Part shown: positions 43,217 through 50,604 of the stretch, piece by piece
Numbering within the stretch: position 1 is the first letter of the stretch
How the letters are laid out: every line of letters starts with the position of its first letter
Assembly: GCA_018818965.1 (NCBI GenBank)
Contig: JAHJQX010000043.1
Location: forward strand, 1 to 58,975
Length of the DNA: 58,975 bases
Direction: 5' to 3'
Origin: Patescibacteria group bacterium
GTDB lineage: Bacteria; Patescibacteriota; JABMPQ01
Translations under genes and position numbers: made by a program
The notes under the pieces: generated by a model
What the model was told of the DNA's origin: nothing
Seen by the model: only the letters and a program-made list of their open reading frames with translations
The model's database searches: none

Positions 43217-44701
43217 TTAAGCTTTTTTTATTATTTTGACCATCCCTCGATCCCCATCCACCTCTACTTCATTGCCATCTTTTAAAATGCTGGTAGCCCC
43301 TTTAGTGCCCACAATGCATGGTATCCCCAACTCCCGCGCCACAATGGCGGCGTGACAGGTAATCCCGCCTTCATCAGTCACAATCGCCCCCGCTTTCCGA
43401 ATCAGCGGCATATAATCCGGACGAGTCATGCCAGCTACTAGGATATCACCCTGGTTCATTTTACTCTCTTGGCGTGAGCTTAGTAGAACTTTTACCTCTC
43501 CTCTAACTTTTCCAGGAGAAGCTGCTAAACCTGATAATTCTTTAATATCCCGATCTAGATCGGCCGGGAACAGTTCAGCAATCACTTTCTTGCTCTCCAG
43601 ACCCGCCAACAATTCATAATTGCCATTCTTTTGGATGTATAAACAACCCTTCCTTCTTTTCTTTATTTTATCTAAGTCGATGCCCTGAGTGAATACTTCT
43701 CTTATTTCAATTGGAAACATCCACTTTAAATGCTTTTTCTTAATATTTAGCCGACGAAAAAACTCATCCAGAAAAATCGAACAAATTTCCACTGAGCGCG
43801 AGCACATTTCTTTGCGTTCATCTTGCCAAAAAGTTAGGTGGGTCATTAGTTTTAACTGATTTTGGATAACGAGCGGAACTTTTAACTCTTTTATTATGCG
43901 CGCCTTTCGGGCTGTTAAATTAGCTACCAGTTTCCGAAAATGATCTCCACTGCCACTTTTGCCTAGATATTTTAGCTCTTTATCTATATACTCCTGATCT
44001 ACTGGCTCATAAAAACCATAGCTAGCTCGAATCCAAGAATATTTCTGCTGAATCTTTTTTATTAATTGAAGCTTTTTCGGCGACTCGGCTGCTTTTTTTA
44101 ATTCAGCAGCAAAACGATTGAGGAAGGTTGGTTCAGCTGGCAAAGTGAGAAGACCATAATATTTGCTAAATAGGTCTGTCTTCCCTTGTAGCGCCAGAAA
44201 CCTCCGAAACCCTTCTTCTGTCACCTTCCTTTTACTAACCACAAAGGCTTCGATAAAAAACGCTGAGCCTAAGTTAGCAATGAAATGTTCAATAAACTGA
44301 TCATAAAGCTCCAGAAGCTTTTCATCAGATAAACTGATTAGGTTGGTGGTTTTTATATCATAGAATAGTTTTTCCGATTCTGCCTTGGCCTTCTTCCATT
44401 CTTGATAGATACCATCAAGGTAATCCAGGTTTTTTTGGGTTTTGACTATTACTTTTTTGACAATAGCTGCCAACTCATAATCCGGATGACAGTAATGCAT
44501 TTGGCCACGTTCAAAATACGCTAACACCAACGTCATTTCGGGGAAATGGCGTCGTAAACTATGGCCGGTCATTGCGGCTGAGGCGGTGAACACATAATTT
44601 GGACAACCATCAAGTATTTCGCGAGACCAGTCCCACTGCTGATATTTTTTCAGCCGGGCAGACGATAATTTTTCTAGTTCTATTATTTCCATAAATGCCA
44701 T
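43217..44701 (-). CDS. PEP-utilizing mobile-domain protein, paralogue 8 (first in array)
   Basis: The start is set at the ATG at 44701, since a longer frame to 44770 would run across a TATAAT promoter box at 44729-44734; the ATG at 44692 is an alternative. The product (494 residues) has the swivel domain GDILVAGMTRPDYMPLIRKA, GGITCHAAIVARELGIP with the His, and IVGTKGATSILKDG. The core motifs are LTLPAEPTFLNRFAAELKK, QKYSWIRASYG and HLTFWQDERKEMCSRS, followed by LDEFFRRLNI. As first gene of an eight-gene run it sets expression of the array. Confidence 0.85.
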   Translation of the reverse strand: MAFMEIIELEKLSSARLKKYQQWDWSREILDGCPNYVFTASAAMTGHSLRRHFPEMTLVLAYFERGQMHYCHPDYELAAIVKKVIVKTQKNLDYLDGIYQEWKKAKAESEKLFYDIKTTNLISLSDEKLLELYDQFIEHFIANLGSAFFIEAFVVSKRKVTEEGFRRFLALQGKTDLFSKYYGLLTLPAEPTFLNRFAAELKKAAESPKKLQLIKKIQQKYSWIRASYGFYEPVDQEYIDKELKYLGKSGSGDHFRKLVANLTARKARIIKELKVPLVIQNQLKLMTHLTFWQDERKEMCSRSVEICSIFLDEFFRRLNIKKKHLKWMFPIEIREVFTQGIDLDKIKKRRKGCLYIQKNGNYELLAGLESKKVIAELFPADLDRDIKELSGLAASPGKVRGEVKVLLSSRQESKMNQGDILVAGMTRPDYMPLIRKAGAIVTDEGGITCHAAIVARELGIPCIVGTKGATSILKDGNEVEVDGDRGMVKIIKKA

Positions 44702-44728
44702 GTTTAAAACACTGCCCTTTTCATAACT

Positions 44729-44734
44729 ATTATA
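44729..44734 (-). promoter_or_regulatory. -10 box of the swivel-domain gene array
   Basis: A perfect TATAAT on the minus strand lies 28 bases before the ATG at 44701. No good -35 box is seen (the best, at 15-17 bases, is poor). The array could also receive transcripts from the baeRF10-like gene 113 bases upstream. Confidence 0.5.
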
Positions 44735-44813
44735 CTTAAATAAACATAACAAGATTGGGGATAATGGCAAATAAAAAAGACAAGGTTGATTTAGCGAAAA
44801 TTAATGTAAAATA

Positions 44814-45893
44814 TTAATACCTTAAAAACGCCCCCACATTGCCCAAATCTTCCAATTCTTTGCTACCTTTTACAAACTCCACTCTCGCTCCCTGGGCGAT
44901 GGCTGCTTGCATCATTTCATCGATCAGGTCAGCCACCTCTTCCAATTCGTCCTGACAACCACATTCGTCCGCTTCTAAGCCCAGCAAACCACAACTAGGA
45001 CAATTGTAGCCGGATTGAGTAAAACCATCTGCTAGCACTAATTTCATTACTTTTTTATCATTGACAGCCTGTAAAGTATCGCGAACACCCGATACTGCTT
45101 TATTACCTACCCCTAGATTATCTCCCAACTCTTTTACTAGTTCAGCCTCTTTCTCCCGCTCGACTTTTTCCGCTACCTTAAGTGATTCTTGCAAAAAGTG
45201 CTCCGTTGGCTGAAACAATTCTGTCGCGAAGTCTCCTGCTAACCGGGATTGTAAATCGGGATGTAAAGCTTTTTTAAAATCTGGCAAGATCTCCTTACTG
45301 CCAGCGATGATTAAACGATCAAAACTATCTTGCTTAAATAAACCATAGGTCTTGGTAGCTATTTCTTTTAAATGCCGCTGAACGTGATCCTCAATATGAC
45401 CTTGAAATCTCTTTTGCGACCAACCGCCTTGGGCATGCTGGCCGGGAAACTCGTTAAAAATGTCAGTGATGTCCTCAATCTCGCTCAAGAAGACCGTGAA
45501 TATTTGGGCTTTCTCCTTATCAAGAACGACCGTGCAATATCTCTCGTACTCATCGAGAAGTTCTTCCAGCTGAGTAAGGTGTAAGTTAGCCTCCTGATAA
45601 ACTCCCTGGCGCACGGGGACACGAAACTGATATTGCCGCCACGGTTCACCGGCCGGATCGATGAAGAAAGCGAGGCCTTTAATTTCCTGGTTAAGCTCTT
45701 GATCCAGATAATCGAGAACTTTTTGCTGTAAATTAGTTGGTAACGTATCGGCTACTTTTTTCAATAAATCCTTGGCGCTAGTTAAAATCTTTTCTTTGTT
45801 TTGTAATTCCTGATCAGTGTTGAGGTAAAGACTAATTAGCGGGTTGGAGCTTTTGATAGCGTTGAGTTCTTTGATGTCGGCGGAAGTGAGCAT
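44814..45893 (-). CDS. baeRF10-like protein (archaeo-eukaryotic release factor family)
   Basis: The 359-residue protein resembles the bacterial archaeo-eukaryotic release factor family 10 and Vms1/VLRF1-type proteins. It has an N-terminal half with SLYLNTD, then the central YCTVVLDKEKAQIFTVFL, the loop HAQGGWSQKRFQGHIEDHV (in eRF1-like domain 2 the GGQ-equivalent region) and DRLIIAGSKEILPDF. The C-terminal part has a zinc ribbon (NCPSCGLLGLEADECGC). Such proteins are thought to act at ribosomes, for example freeing stalled peptides. The link to the downstream array is unproven. Confidence 0.83.
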   Translation of the reverse strand: MLTSADIKELNAIKSSNPLISLYLNTDQELQNKEKILTSAKDLLKKVADTLPTNLQQKVLDYLDQELNQEIKGLAFFIDPAGEPWRQYQFRVPVRQGVYQEANLHLTQLEELLDEYERYCTVVLDKEKAQIFTVFLSEIEDITDIFNEFPGQHAQGGWSQKRFQGHIEDHVQRHLKEIATKTYGLFKQDSFDRLIIAGSKEILPDFKKALHPDLQSRLAGDFATELFQPTEHFLQESLKVAEKVEREKEAELVKELGDNLGVGNKAVSGVRDTLQAVNDKKVMKLVLADGFTQSGYNCPSCGLLGLEADECGCQDELEEVADLIDEMMQAAIAQGARVEFVKGSKELEDLGNVGAFLRY

Positions 45894-45986
45894 GAGTTTG
45901 ATTATTATTTACGAAGTGAGCGAGCTCCCGATCTGATCGGGATGGGCGAGTAAGTAAACAAACAGTGGAGCTATTTATTTTTCTTT

Positions 45987-46015
45987 ATTCTAGCAGGTTT
46001 GCGGTCAAAATTCAA
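45987..46015 (-). promoter_or_regulatory. Promoter of the baeRF10-like gene
   Basis: On the minus strand TTGAAT (46015-46010) and TAGAAT (45992-45987) are 17 bases apart. The leader of about 85 bases includes the hairpin TCCCGAT/ATCGGGA and sequence related to the hairpin repeats at 32208 and 47615. It diverges from the plus-strand promoter at 46026. Confidence 0.6.
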
Positions 46016-46025
46016 TTGTCTCAGT

Positions 46026-46054
46026 TTGACAAATCAAATTAAATGTAGTAAATT
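46026..46054 (+). promoter_or_regulatory. Promoter of the isolated aminotransferase gene
   Basis: TTGACA (46026-46031), 17 bases, TAAATT (46049-46054). It lies back to back with the promoter at 45987-46015. The predicted leader to the ATG at 46247 is about 185 bases. Confidence 0.7.
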
Positions 46055-46081
46055 GGTTTAATATTTTAATATGCTGACCAG

Positions 46082-46200
46082 GATAGATTAATAACTTTAA
46101 TCTATCTAGGCGAGTATATGCGCTCGCACCTTCATAACTTTGCAGTACTTAGACGTGATAGTGGGATAGGCTGTGGAAACCATTCGGATCAAAATGATCC
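46082..46200 (+). promoter_or_regulatory. Structured leader of the aminotransferase gene
   Basis: Three perfect stems follow each other: GATAGATTA/TAATCTATC (46082-46106), GCGAG/CTCGC (46110-46127) and GGATC/GATCC (46186-46200). The third ends 46 bases before the start codon. No known riboswitch is recognised. Confidence 0.45.
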
Positions 46201-46246
46201 CAGACTAGAGGAAATAAAAAAATTGACAAACGAAAGGGAATGTCCG

Positions 46247-47557
46247 ATGACCGATAGCAAAGAACGAAAGATTCTGTATCCGCCGTTTGCGGCGCACGTG
46301 GAGGTCATGCGACCTTCACCTCTGCGTCACTTTCGGCAGATAGCTAACCGCAGGACAATGGAGGGAGGCGATCTTGACATCGCCTTCCACGCAGAAATTG
46401 GCAATAACCGACTCCGCACTAGCCTCAACACGGAGCTTCTCCAGGCTTTCGGCTCTCTCTCTCCAGACGACCTCTGCTACTCCGAGAGTGATGGGCTGCC
46501 AGCGCTGAAAGAGGCCTGGATTCCCAACTTCTGCCCCGGGGCCAGGCCCGAAGAGCTCTTCATCGATGAGGGCATCACCGGGCTGCTCAAGCGGATTGCC
46601 CGCACCTATGCCGGGTGTGGCTGTCTGGCCTTCGGACCGACCTATCCCAACATGATCGGGATCTGTCGGGATATGGGCATGAACCTCTACAACTGGGCTC
46701 GCTTGCCCCAAAACGACTGGGCTTACCCCGAAAAACCCGAGTTGGCGAAGCTCATTGATGGTTACCAGGTCGGCCTCCTTTATCTGCAGCCTCACTCCAA
46801 CCCCGACGGGCTGGTGATGTCGGAGAATGTCTGGGATATGATGATGGAACTGGCTCTGGAGCACAGGCTCATTGTCATTTCTGACGAGCCCTATCCCCAC
46901 ACCAACTATGGGGGGCTACCGACCCGATCCGTCACCTACTACGATGACCCCAGCACCCGCAAGAGGTGGATCCATCTCTCCGGCATGTCGAAGGTGCTCG
47001 AGTGCGGACTCCGCCTAGGAGCAGCTTATGTTCCCAACCGTATTCTTCAAGATAAACTGGCGATGGGACTGCAACGGGATCTTTCCGGCCCCACACCCTG
47101 TGCTGTGGCGGCCGCTTCAGTCTTGGCCAACAGTGAACGTTTCGGGCAACATCTGACGGAGCTGAGAGATAAGGCCAGACATCACCGCGATATTCTACTG
47201 GAATCGCTGGCTGCTCTAGACCCGGAGTGCTTCACTGTTCACACCCCCCAGTCATCGTACTACGTCCCGGTCACGATTGAGGGGAACGGCAACGGGGCAA
47301 GCTTCGCCGAATTCTGCGCCAAGCACGGCAAGTTCCAGGACTCGCGGGGTCGTAAGGCAACGGTGGTGATCTCACCAATCCGCCCTTGCTACGATGGCGT
47401 GGAACACACTCCTTGCCGGATGACTGCTCAAACCGTTCACCAGTCGGTTGGGCACAGTGAGTTCCGCCTCACTTTCTGCTACCTGGATGTGGATGACTTG
47501 AAGGAGATAGGTCCCGGATTACAGGAGATCTACGGACAGTACGTCAAGACCCTCTAA
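46247..47557 (+). CDS. PLP-dependent class I/II aminotransferase, isolated GC-rich gene
   Basis: The start is the ATG at 46247 (MTDSKERKILYPPFAAHVEV), with AAAGGGA upstream; the frame is open to 46118 but that part is the structured leader. The 436-residue protein has a fold-type I aminotransferase pattern: LFIDEGITGLLKRI, FGPTYPNMIGI, NPDG (usually NPTG), ISDEPYPH with the PLP-binding Asp, and SGMSKVLECGLRLG with the PLP Lys. Substrates of this class are amino acids and keto acids; LL-diaminopimelate-type or aromatic enzymes are possible. It is strongly GC-rich and has its own promoter and terminator. tRNA genes follow downstream. Confidence 0.87.
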   Translation: MTDSKERKILYPPFAAHVEVMRPSPLRHFRQIANRRTMEGGDLDIAFHAEIGNNRLRTSLNTELLQAFGSLSPDDLCYSESDGLPALKEAWIPNFCPGARPEELFIDEGITGLLKRIARTYAGCGCLAFGPTYPNMIGICRDMGMNLYNWARLPQNDWAYPEKPELAKLIDGYQVGLLYLQPHSNPDGLVMSENVWDMMMELALEHRLIVISDEPYPHTNYGGLPTRSVTYYDDPSTRKRWIHLSGMSKVLECGLRLGAAYVPNRILQDKLAMGLQRDLSGPTPCAVAAASVLANSERFGQHLTELRDKARHHRDILLESLAALDPECFTVHTPQSSYYVPVTIEGNGNGASFAEFCAKHGKFQDSRGRKATVVISPIRPCYDGVEHTPCRMTAQTVHQSVGHSEFRLTFCYLDVDDLKEIGPGLQEIYGQYVKTL

Positions 47558-47569
47558 ACCAGCACCTTC

Positions 47570-47617
47570 GCCAGATTTCATCCCCCTAGCCGGGCTCTGA
47601 AAAACTGGCTTTTTTTT
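47570..47617 (+). terminator. Terminator after the aminotransferase gene
   Basis: GCCAG (47570-47574) pairs with CTGGC (47605-47609); an inner AGCC/GGCT hairpin lies at 47588-47596; eight T follow. The long loop makes the exact stem uncertain, but the T-run is clear. Confidence 0.65.
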
Positions 47618-47697
47618 ATTTACGCAGCGAATGAATACCAAACAAAAACTTGTTTTTATTTTTCCGAATGGACAAACAAGAAGCGAAGCTTCTTATT
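47615..47697. repeat. Hairpin repeat, copy 2 (also at 32208)
   Basis: This unit directly follows the terminator of an isolated gene, exactly as the copy at 32208 does. Conserved parts are CGAATGA, TTTTTCCGAATG and AAGAAGC-GAA-GCTTCTTA. The stem changes from GGGGC/GCCCC in copy 1 to GAAGC/GCTTC here with the same GCGAAGC centre. Confidence 0.7.
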
Positions 47698-47739
47698 GGA
47701 AAAATACCACGCTTACGCTACAATGACTTGGAATCCGCG

Positions 47740-47810
47740 GGATTAGTACAGTGGTAGTACACCTGTCACCTTACAGGTGATCAGCCGTAGGCTGACTTCC
47801 CTCAATCCTT
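47740..47810 (+). other. tRNA-like hairpin element A
   Basis: The sequence resembles a tRNA: ends GGATT/AATCC, a D-arm-like GTAC-AGTGGTA-GTAC, and CTTACAG that would be a Val(UAC) anticodon loop in a GTCAC/GTGAT stem. The T-arm is not normal: TCAGCC-GTA-GGCTGA replaces it and no TTCGA is present. It is related to element B at 48065. It may be a decayed tRNA or a structured repeat. Confidence 0.4.
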
Positions 47811-47815
47811 TTTTT

Positions 47816-47887
47816 GCGGCAGTAGTTCAGTGGTAGAACGTCTGCTTCCCAAGCAGAAGATCGCCGGTTCGATCCCGGTCTGCCGCT
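47816..47887 (+). tRNA. tRNA-Gly (anticodon CCC)
   Basis: A full 72-base cloverleaf: acceptor GCGGCAG/CTGCCGC, D-arm GTTC-AGTGGTA-GAAC, anticodon arm TCTGC-TTCCCAA-GCAGA, T-arm GCCGG-TTCGATC-CCGGT, discriminator T. CCA is not encoded. Confidence 0.95.
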
Positions 47888-47974
47888 CACGCCACCTTAG
47901 CTCCCCGCCCTGCAAGTTTTCAGGGCAAACAAGTATGCGGGGCAGGCAGTTGACATCCGCCCACCATTGCCTGA

Positions 47975-48047
47975 GCCCATGTAGCTCAACTGGTAGAGCG
48001 ACGCACTCGTAACGCGTAGGTTGCCGGTTCAAGACCGACCATGGGCT
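47975..48047 (+). tRNA. tRNA-Thr (anticodon CGT)
   Basis: A full 73-base cloverleaf: acceptor GCCCATG/CATGGGC, D-arm GCTC-AACTGGTA-GAGC, anticodon loop CTCGTAA in an ACGCA/CGCGT stem with one A-C mismatch next to the loop, variable AGGTT, T-arm GCCGG-TTCAAGA-CCGAC with one mismatch. CCA is not encoded. Confidence 0.92.
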
Positions 48048-48064
48048 GGGGTGATGGCGGGCGG

Positions 48065-48122
48065 GTAAACTGAATATGTAGGTTCTCAACTTACGGCTGA
48101 CCACCCGTAAGGGTGGGATCCC
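48065..48122 (+). other. tRNA-like hairpin element B
   Basis: The sequence GTAGG-TTCTCAA-CTTAC would make a Glu(CUC) anticodon arm, followed by CTGA and the hairpin CCACCC-GTAA-GGGTGG, then GATCCC. Like element A it lacks TTCGA and a matching acceptor stem. The shared pattern is a CTTAC core followed by a hairpin with a GTA(A) loop. Elements A and B flank the tRNA pair. Confidence 0.4.
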
Positions 48123-48143
48123 AAGAGGTGGCTAATAATTATT

Positions 48144-49148
48144 ATGCAATACAACGACCGCATCTACGGCTCAGTCGAAATCAAGGAGTCGGTTATCCTG
48201 GAACTAACCGCCTGCCCCGCTATCCAGCGACTCAAAGAGATCGACTGCTCTGGCTATATGAAACCTCATTTCCCTAATATTGAACGCTCCCGCTTTGAGC
48301 ATTCGCTGGGTGTGTTTTTATTGCTGAGAAAATATAACGCTTCACTCGAAGAGCAAATCGCCGGCCTGATCCACGATGTCTCGCACAGCGCTTTTTCCCA
48401 CTGCGTCGATTATGCTCTAGCCGCTGGCTCGCAAAAAGAACAAAGCCATCAAGATAACGTTTTCGACGCCTTTGTCCGTCAGACGGAAATTCCCAAAATC
48501 CTAGCCAAATACAACATTGACGTCAACTATATCCTCGACGAAAAAAACTTCCCTCTGGAAGAAAATAATATTCCTGACATCTGCGCCGATCGAATCGACT
48601 ATTTTTTGCGCGAAGGAACGATATTCAAAGAACTCAGCCAGTCACAACTGCAAAAATTCCTCACTAATCTGACAGTGAAAAACAACAACTGGATATTCAA
48701 AAACTACGCCGTGGCCTCAGAATACGCGCAGTTATTTTCGCGACTAAATAAAGTTTACTGGTCTGGCTTACCTTCGGCGATAATGTTTATTACGGTTGGT
48801 AATTTTCTTAAGCGGGCTCTGGCGCAAAAATACATTACGGAAAGAGACCTCTACGCTACCGATCAAGCCGTGCTGGCCCAAACAAAAAAGCACCTCGCCC
48901 AAGACGAGATACTTAACACTTGGTGGCAACGAATGAATGCTCCCACTAAATATTTTACTAGCGACCCACAAGACTACGACCAACTAGTACACGTCAAATC
49001 ACGCATTGTCGATCCCCTTTGCCAACACCAAGGAAAAACCAAACGGGTGTCCGATATTGATGAGAAATGGAAAAAAATCGTTGGGCAAGAACTAAAACCA
49101 AAAGAATACTTTATTAAGTTCGGTAAAGTAGAAAACCATAGATTCTGA
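48144..49148 (+). CDS. HD-domain phosphohydrolase
   Basis: The 334-residue protein has the HD superfamily metal motif: RSRFEHSLGVFLLL (first His), GLIHDVSHSAFSH (HD with further His) and ADRIDYFLREG (last Asp). It resembles dGTPase/SAMHD1-like and related phosphohydrolases (YdhJ type), acting on nucleotides or other phosphoesters in the cytoplasm. Unlike the isolated plus-strand genes, its composition is AT-rich like the host. It is convergent with the parvulin gene. Confidence 0.88.
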   Translation: MQYNDRIYGSVEIKESVILELTACPAIQRLKEIDCSGYMKPHFPNIERSRFEHSLGVFLLLRKYNASLEEQIAGLIHDVSHSAFSHCVDYALAAGSQKEQSHQDNVFDAFVRQTEIPKILAKYNIDVNYILDEKNFPLEENNIPDICADRIDYFLREGTIFKELSQSQLQKFLTNLTVKNNNWIFKNYAVASEYAQLFSRLNKVYWSGLPSAIMFITVGNFLKRALAQKYITERDLYATDQAVLAQTKKHLAQDEILNTWWQRMNAPTKYFTSDPQDYDQLVHVKSRIVDPLCQHQGKTKRVSDIDEKWKKIVGQELKPKEYFIKFGKVENHRF

Positions 49149-49175
49149 TTCCTACCCGTCCCTAAAACCTAACGC

Positions 49176-50162
49176 CTATTCCGCTCTCACTTCTCCTTCG
49201 TTCCATGAATAGCCTTTAATGAATATCCGTACCGGAGTGGCCTTTTTCTGCTCTGTAAACCACTCGGCAAAAGAATTAGTCGTGGTAAATAAAATATGGC
49301 GAACTGATACCTGCTCCTGTCCTTCTTCAGTCACTTTCTTATCTTCTAGCTTGATGATATGGTAACCATACTGCGTCTGCACTAGATCGCTTACCCCACC
49401 TTTTTCCAAGGCAAAGGCAGCTGCTTCAAATTCGGGTACCATTTCACCCCTACTGAAATAGCCTAGATCGCCGCCTGATTCAGCTGAATACTTATCATCA
49501 CTATTTTCTTTAGCCAGCTCAGCAAAATCTTTACCATCTTTTACCTGCTGTAAAGTATCACTGGCCTTTTGTTTAATCTCGAGATTAGGCTGCTTGCGTT
49601 CACGATCAACATTATCATCAGCAAAATACTTTTCCTGCACCTTGGCCAACAACAAACTGGGTTGTAATGATTTGGTAATAAAATCCTCAGTACTAATACC
49701 GTAAATAGCCTTTACCCTCTCGGCAAATTGATCTGCCCCTCCAACTTGGTCTGCTATTTTATTATATTCAGCCTGCACTTCTTCCGCCGTCACGATTGCT
49801 CCATACTGCTTAGCCAACTGCTCAACAATCTTATTCTCGACCAGAATATTCAGTGTTTCCTTTTTGATATCCTTCTCGTCATAATTGTACTGTTCTGATT
49901 GACCGATCTGACTTTGATAGAAAAAATCAACTGCTTTGAGATTGTCCTCGTAGGTTTCAATAGTAATGATCTTTTTATCAACTGTAGCCGCTGGATAAGG
50001 AATATAATTAGCTACAGTCGAACTAAATCCATTGCGCCACTCTGTTTTATACAAACCGAGACCATTAGCAGCTATGAAAATAATAGCCAGTCCCACTACA
50101 ACACCTACGCCAATAACAATTTTCTTCTTTGATTTTGGCTTCTCCACTTTTTCTTGATTCAT
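49176..50162 (-). CDS. Peptidyl-prolyl isomerase, PrsA/SurA-like parvulin
   Basis: The 328-residue protein has a basic start, one membrane helix (about 15-34), a SurA-N/PrsA-like chaperone region (about 60-200), and a parvulin domain (about 200-315) with DFAELAKENSDDKYSAESGGDLGYF, MVPEFEAAAFALEKGGVSDLV and YGYHIIKLEDK. A second short parvulin-like piece (SVRHILFTTTNSF) closes the protein. It folds exported proteins on the outer face of the membrane. It lies 25 bases downstream of the FtsB-like gene. Confidence 0.9.
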   Translation of the reverse strand: MNQEKVEKPKSKKKIVIGVGVVVGLAIIFIAANGLGLYKTEWRNGFSSTVANYIPYPAATVDKKIITIETYEDNLKAVDFFYQSQIGQSEQYNYDEKDIKKETLNILVENKIVEQLAKQYGAIVTAEEVQAEYNKIADQVGGADQFAERVKAIYGISTEDFITKSLQPSLLLAKVQEKYFADDNVDRERKQPNLEIKQKASDTLQQVKDGKDFAELAKENSDDKYSAESGGDLGYFSRGEMVPEFEAAAFALEKGGVSDLVQTQYGYHIIKLEDKKVTEEGQEQVSVRHILFTTTNSFAEWFTEQKKATPVRIFIKGYSWNEGEVRAE

Positions 50163-50187
50163 TTAGATTAGTAATTTATTATTCGTA

Positions 50188-50595
50188 TTATTTAGCGGCA
50201 AAAAAATAACGCCACCATCTTTTGGGATTAGAGGGATCTATTGCTGGTGGTGAAGCAAAGGTAGTACTATTATCACGCTGGTAATCTCCGCTGTTGGTTT
50301 CAATAGAAACAGCTACCTCGCCCTCCTTTTGAAAACCCAAATTTTGCCGGGCTTGAATTTCCTTGAAAGAATCGGTTTCTATATATTCAATCATCTGAGC
50401 TAACTCCTTATTTTTCTTTTCTAGAGACTCAATCTCTTTTTTAGTGGTCTCAATCTCCTGATTAATTTCTTTACGACGAACAATTTCCTTGCCTAGGCCA
50501 AAAGAAGTAAAAATTATCAACACTAAACCAGAAGCCATTAAAGCTCTGACAAAAGACTTACTCTGCCAGATTGTCTTCCTTCTCTGGATAACCAT
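50188..50595 (-). CDS. FtsB/DivIC-like septum protein
   Basis: The 135-residue protein has a short cytoplasmic basic start, one membrane helix (about 16-33), and a coiled coil (about 36-75), then EIQARQNLGFQKEGEVAV, which is the conserved part of FtsB/DivIC proteins. These help assemble the division septum with FtsL and FtsQ/DivIB. The C-terminal 35 residues are low-complexity and Pro/Ser-rich. Confidence 0.85.
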   Translation of the reverse strand: MVIQRRKTIWQSKSFVRALMASGLVLIIFTSFGLGKEIVRRKEINQEIETTKKEIESLEKKNKELAQMIEYIETDSFKEIQARQNLGFQKEGEVAVSIETNSGDYQRDNSTTFASPPAIDPSNPKRWWRYFFAAK

Positions 50596-50604
50596 TAAAT
50601 AAAT

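Noticed and set aside
33301-44701. Array seen as one broken PEP synthase or as tandem assembly error
   Set aside because: Eight separate starts and stops with short overlaps, each with a full C-terminal domain and low mutual similarity, do not fit frameshifts or assembly duplication.
46316-46900. 194-codon frame opposite the aminotransferase gene
   Set aside because: Shadow of a GC-rich gene with clear PLP enzyme motifs on the other strand.
2749-47700. Integron attC sites behind the isolated genes
   Set aside because: No GTTRRRY core sites or integrase are seen, and the genes are not in an array.
47802-48104. Minus-strand open frame over the tRNA genes
   Set aside because: It is the complement of tRNA-Gly and tRNA-Thr; the peptide (TGIEPAIFCLGSRRST) is a well-known artefact of antisense tRNA.
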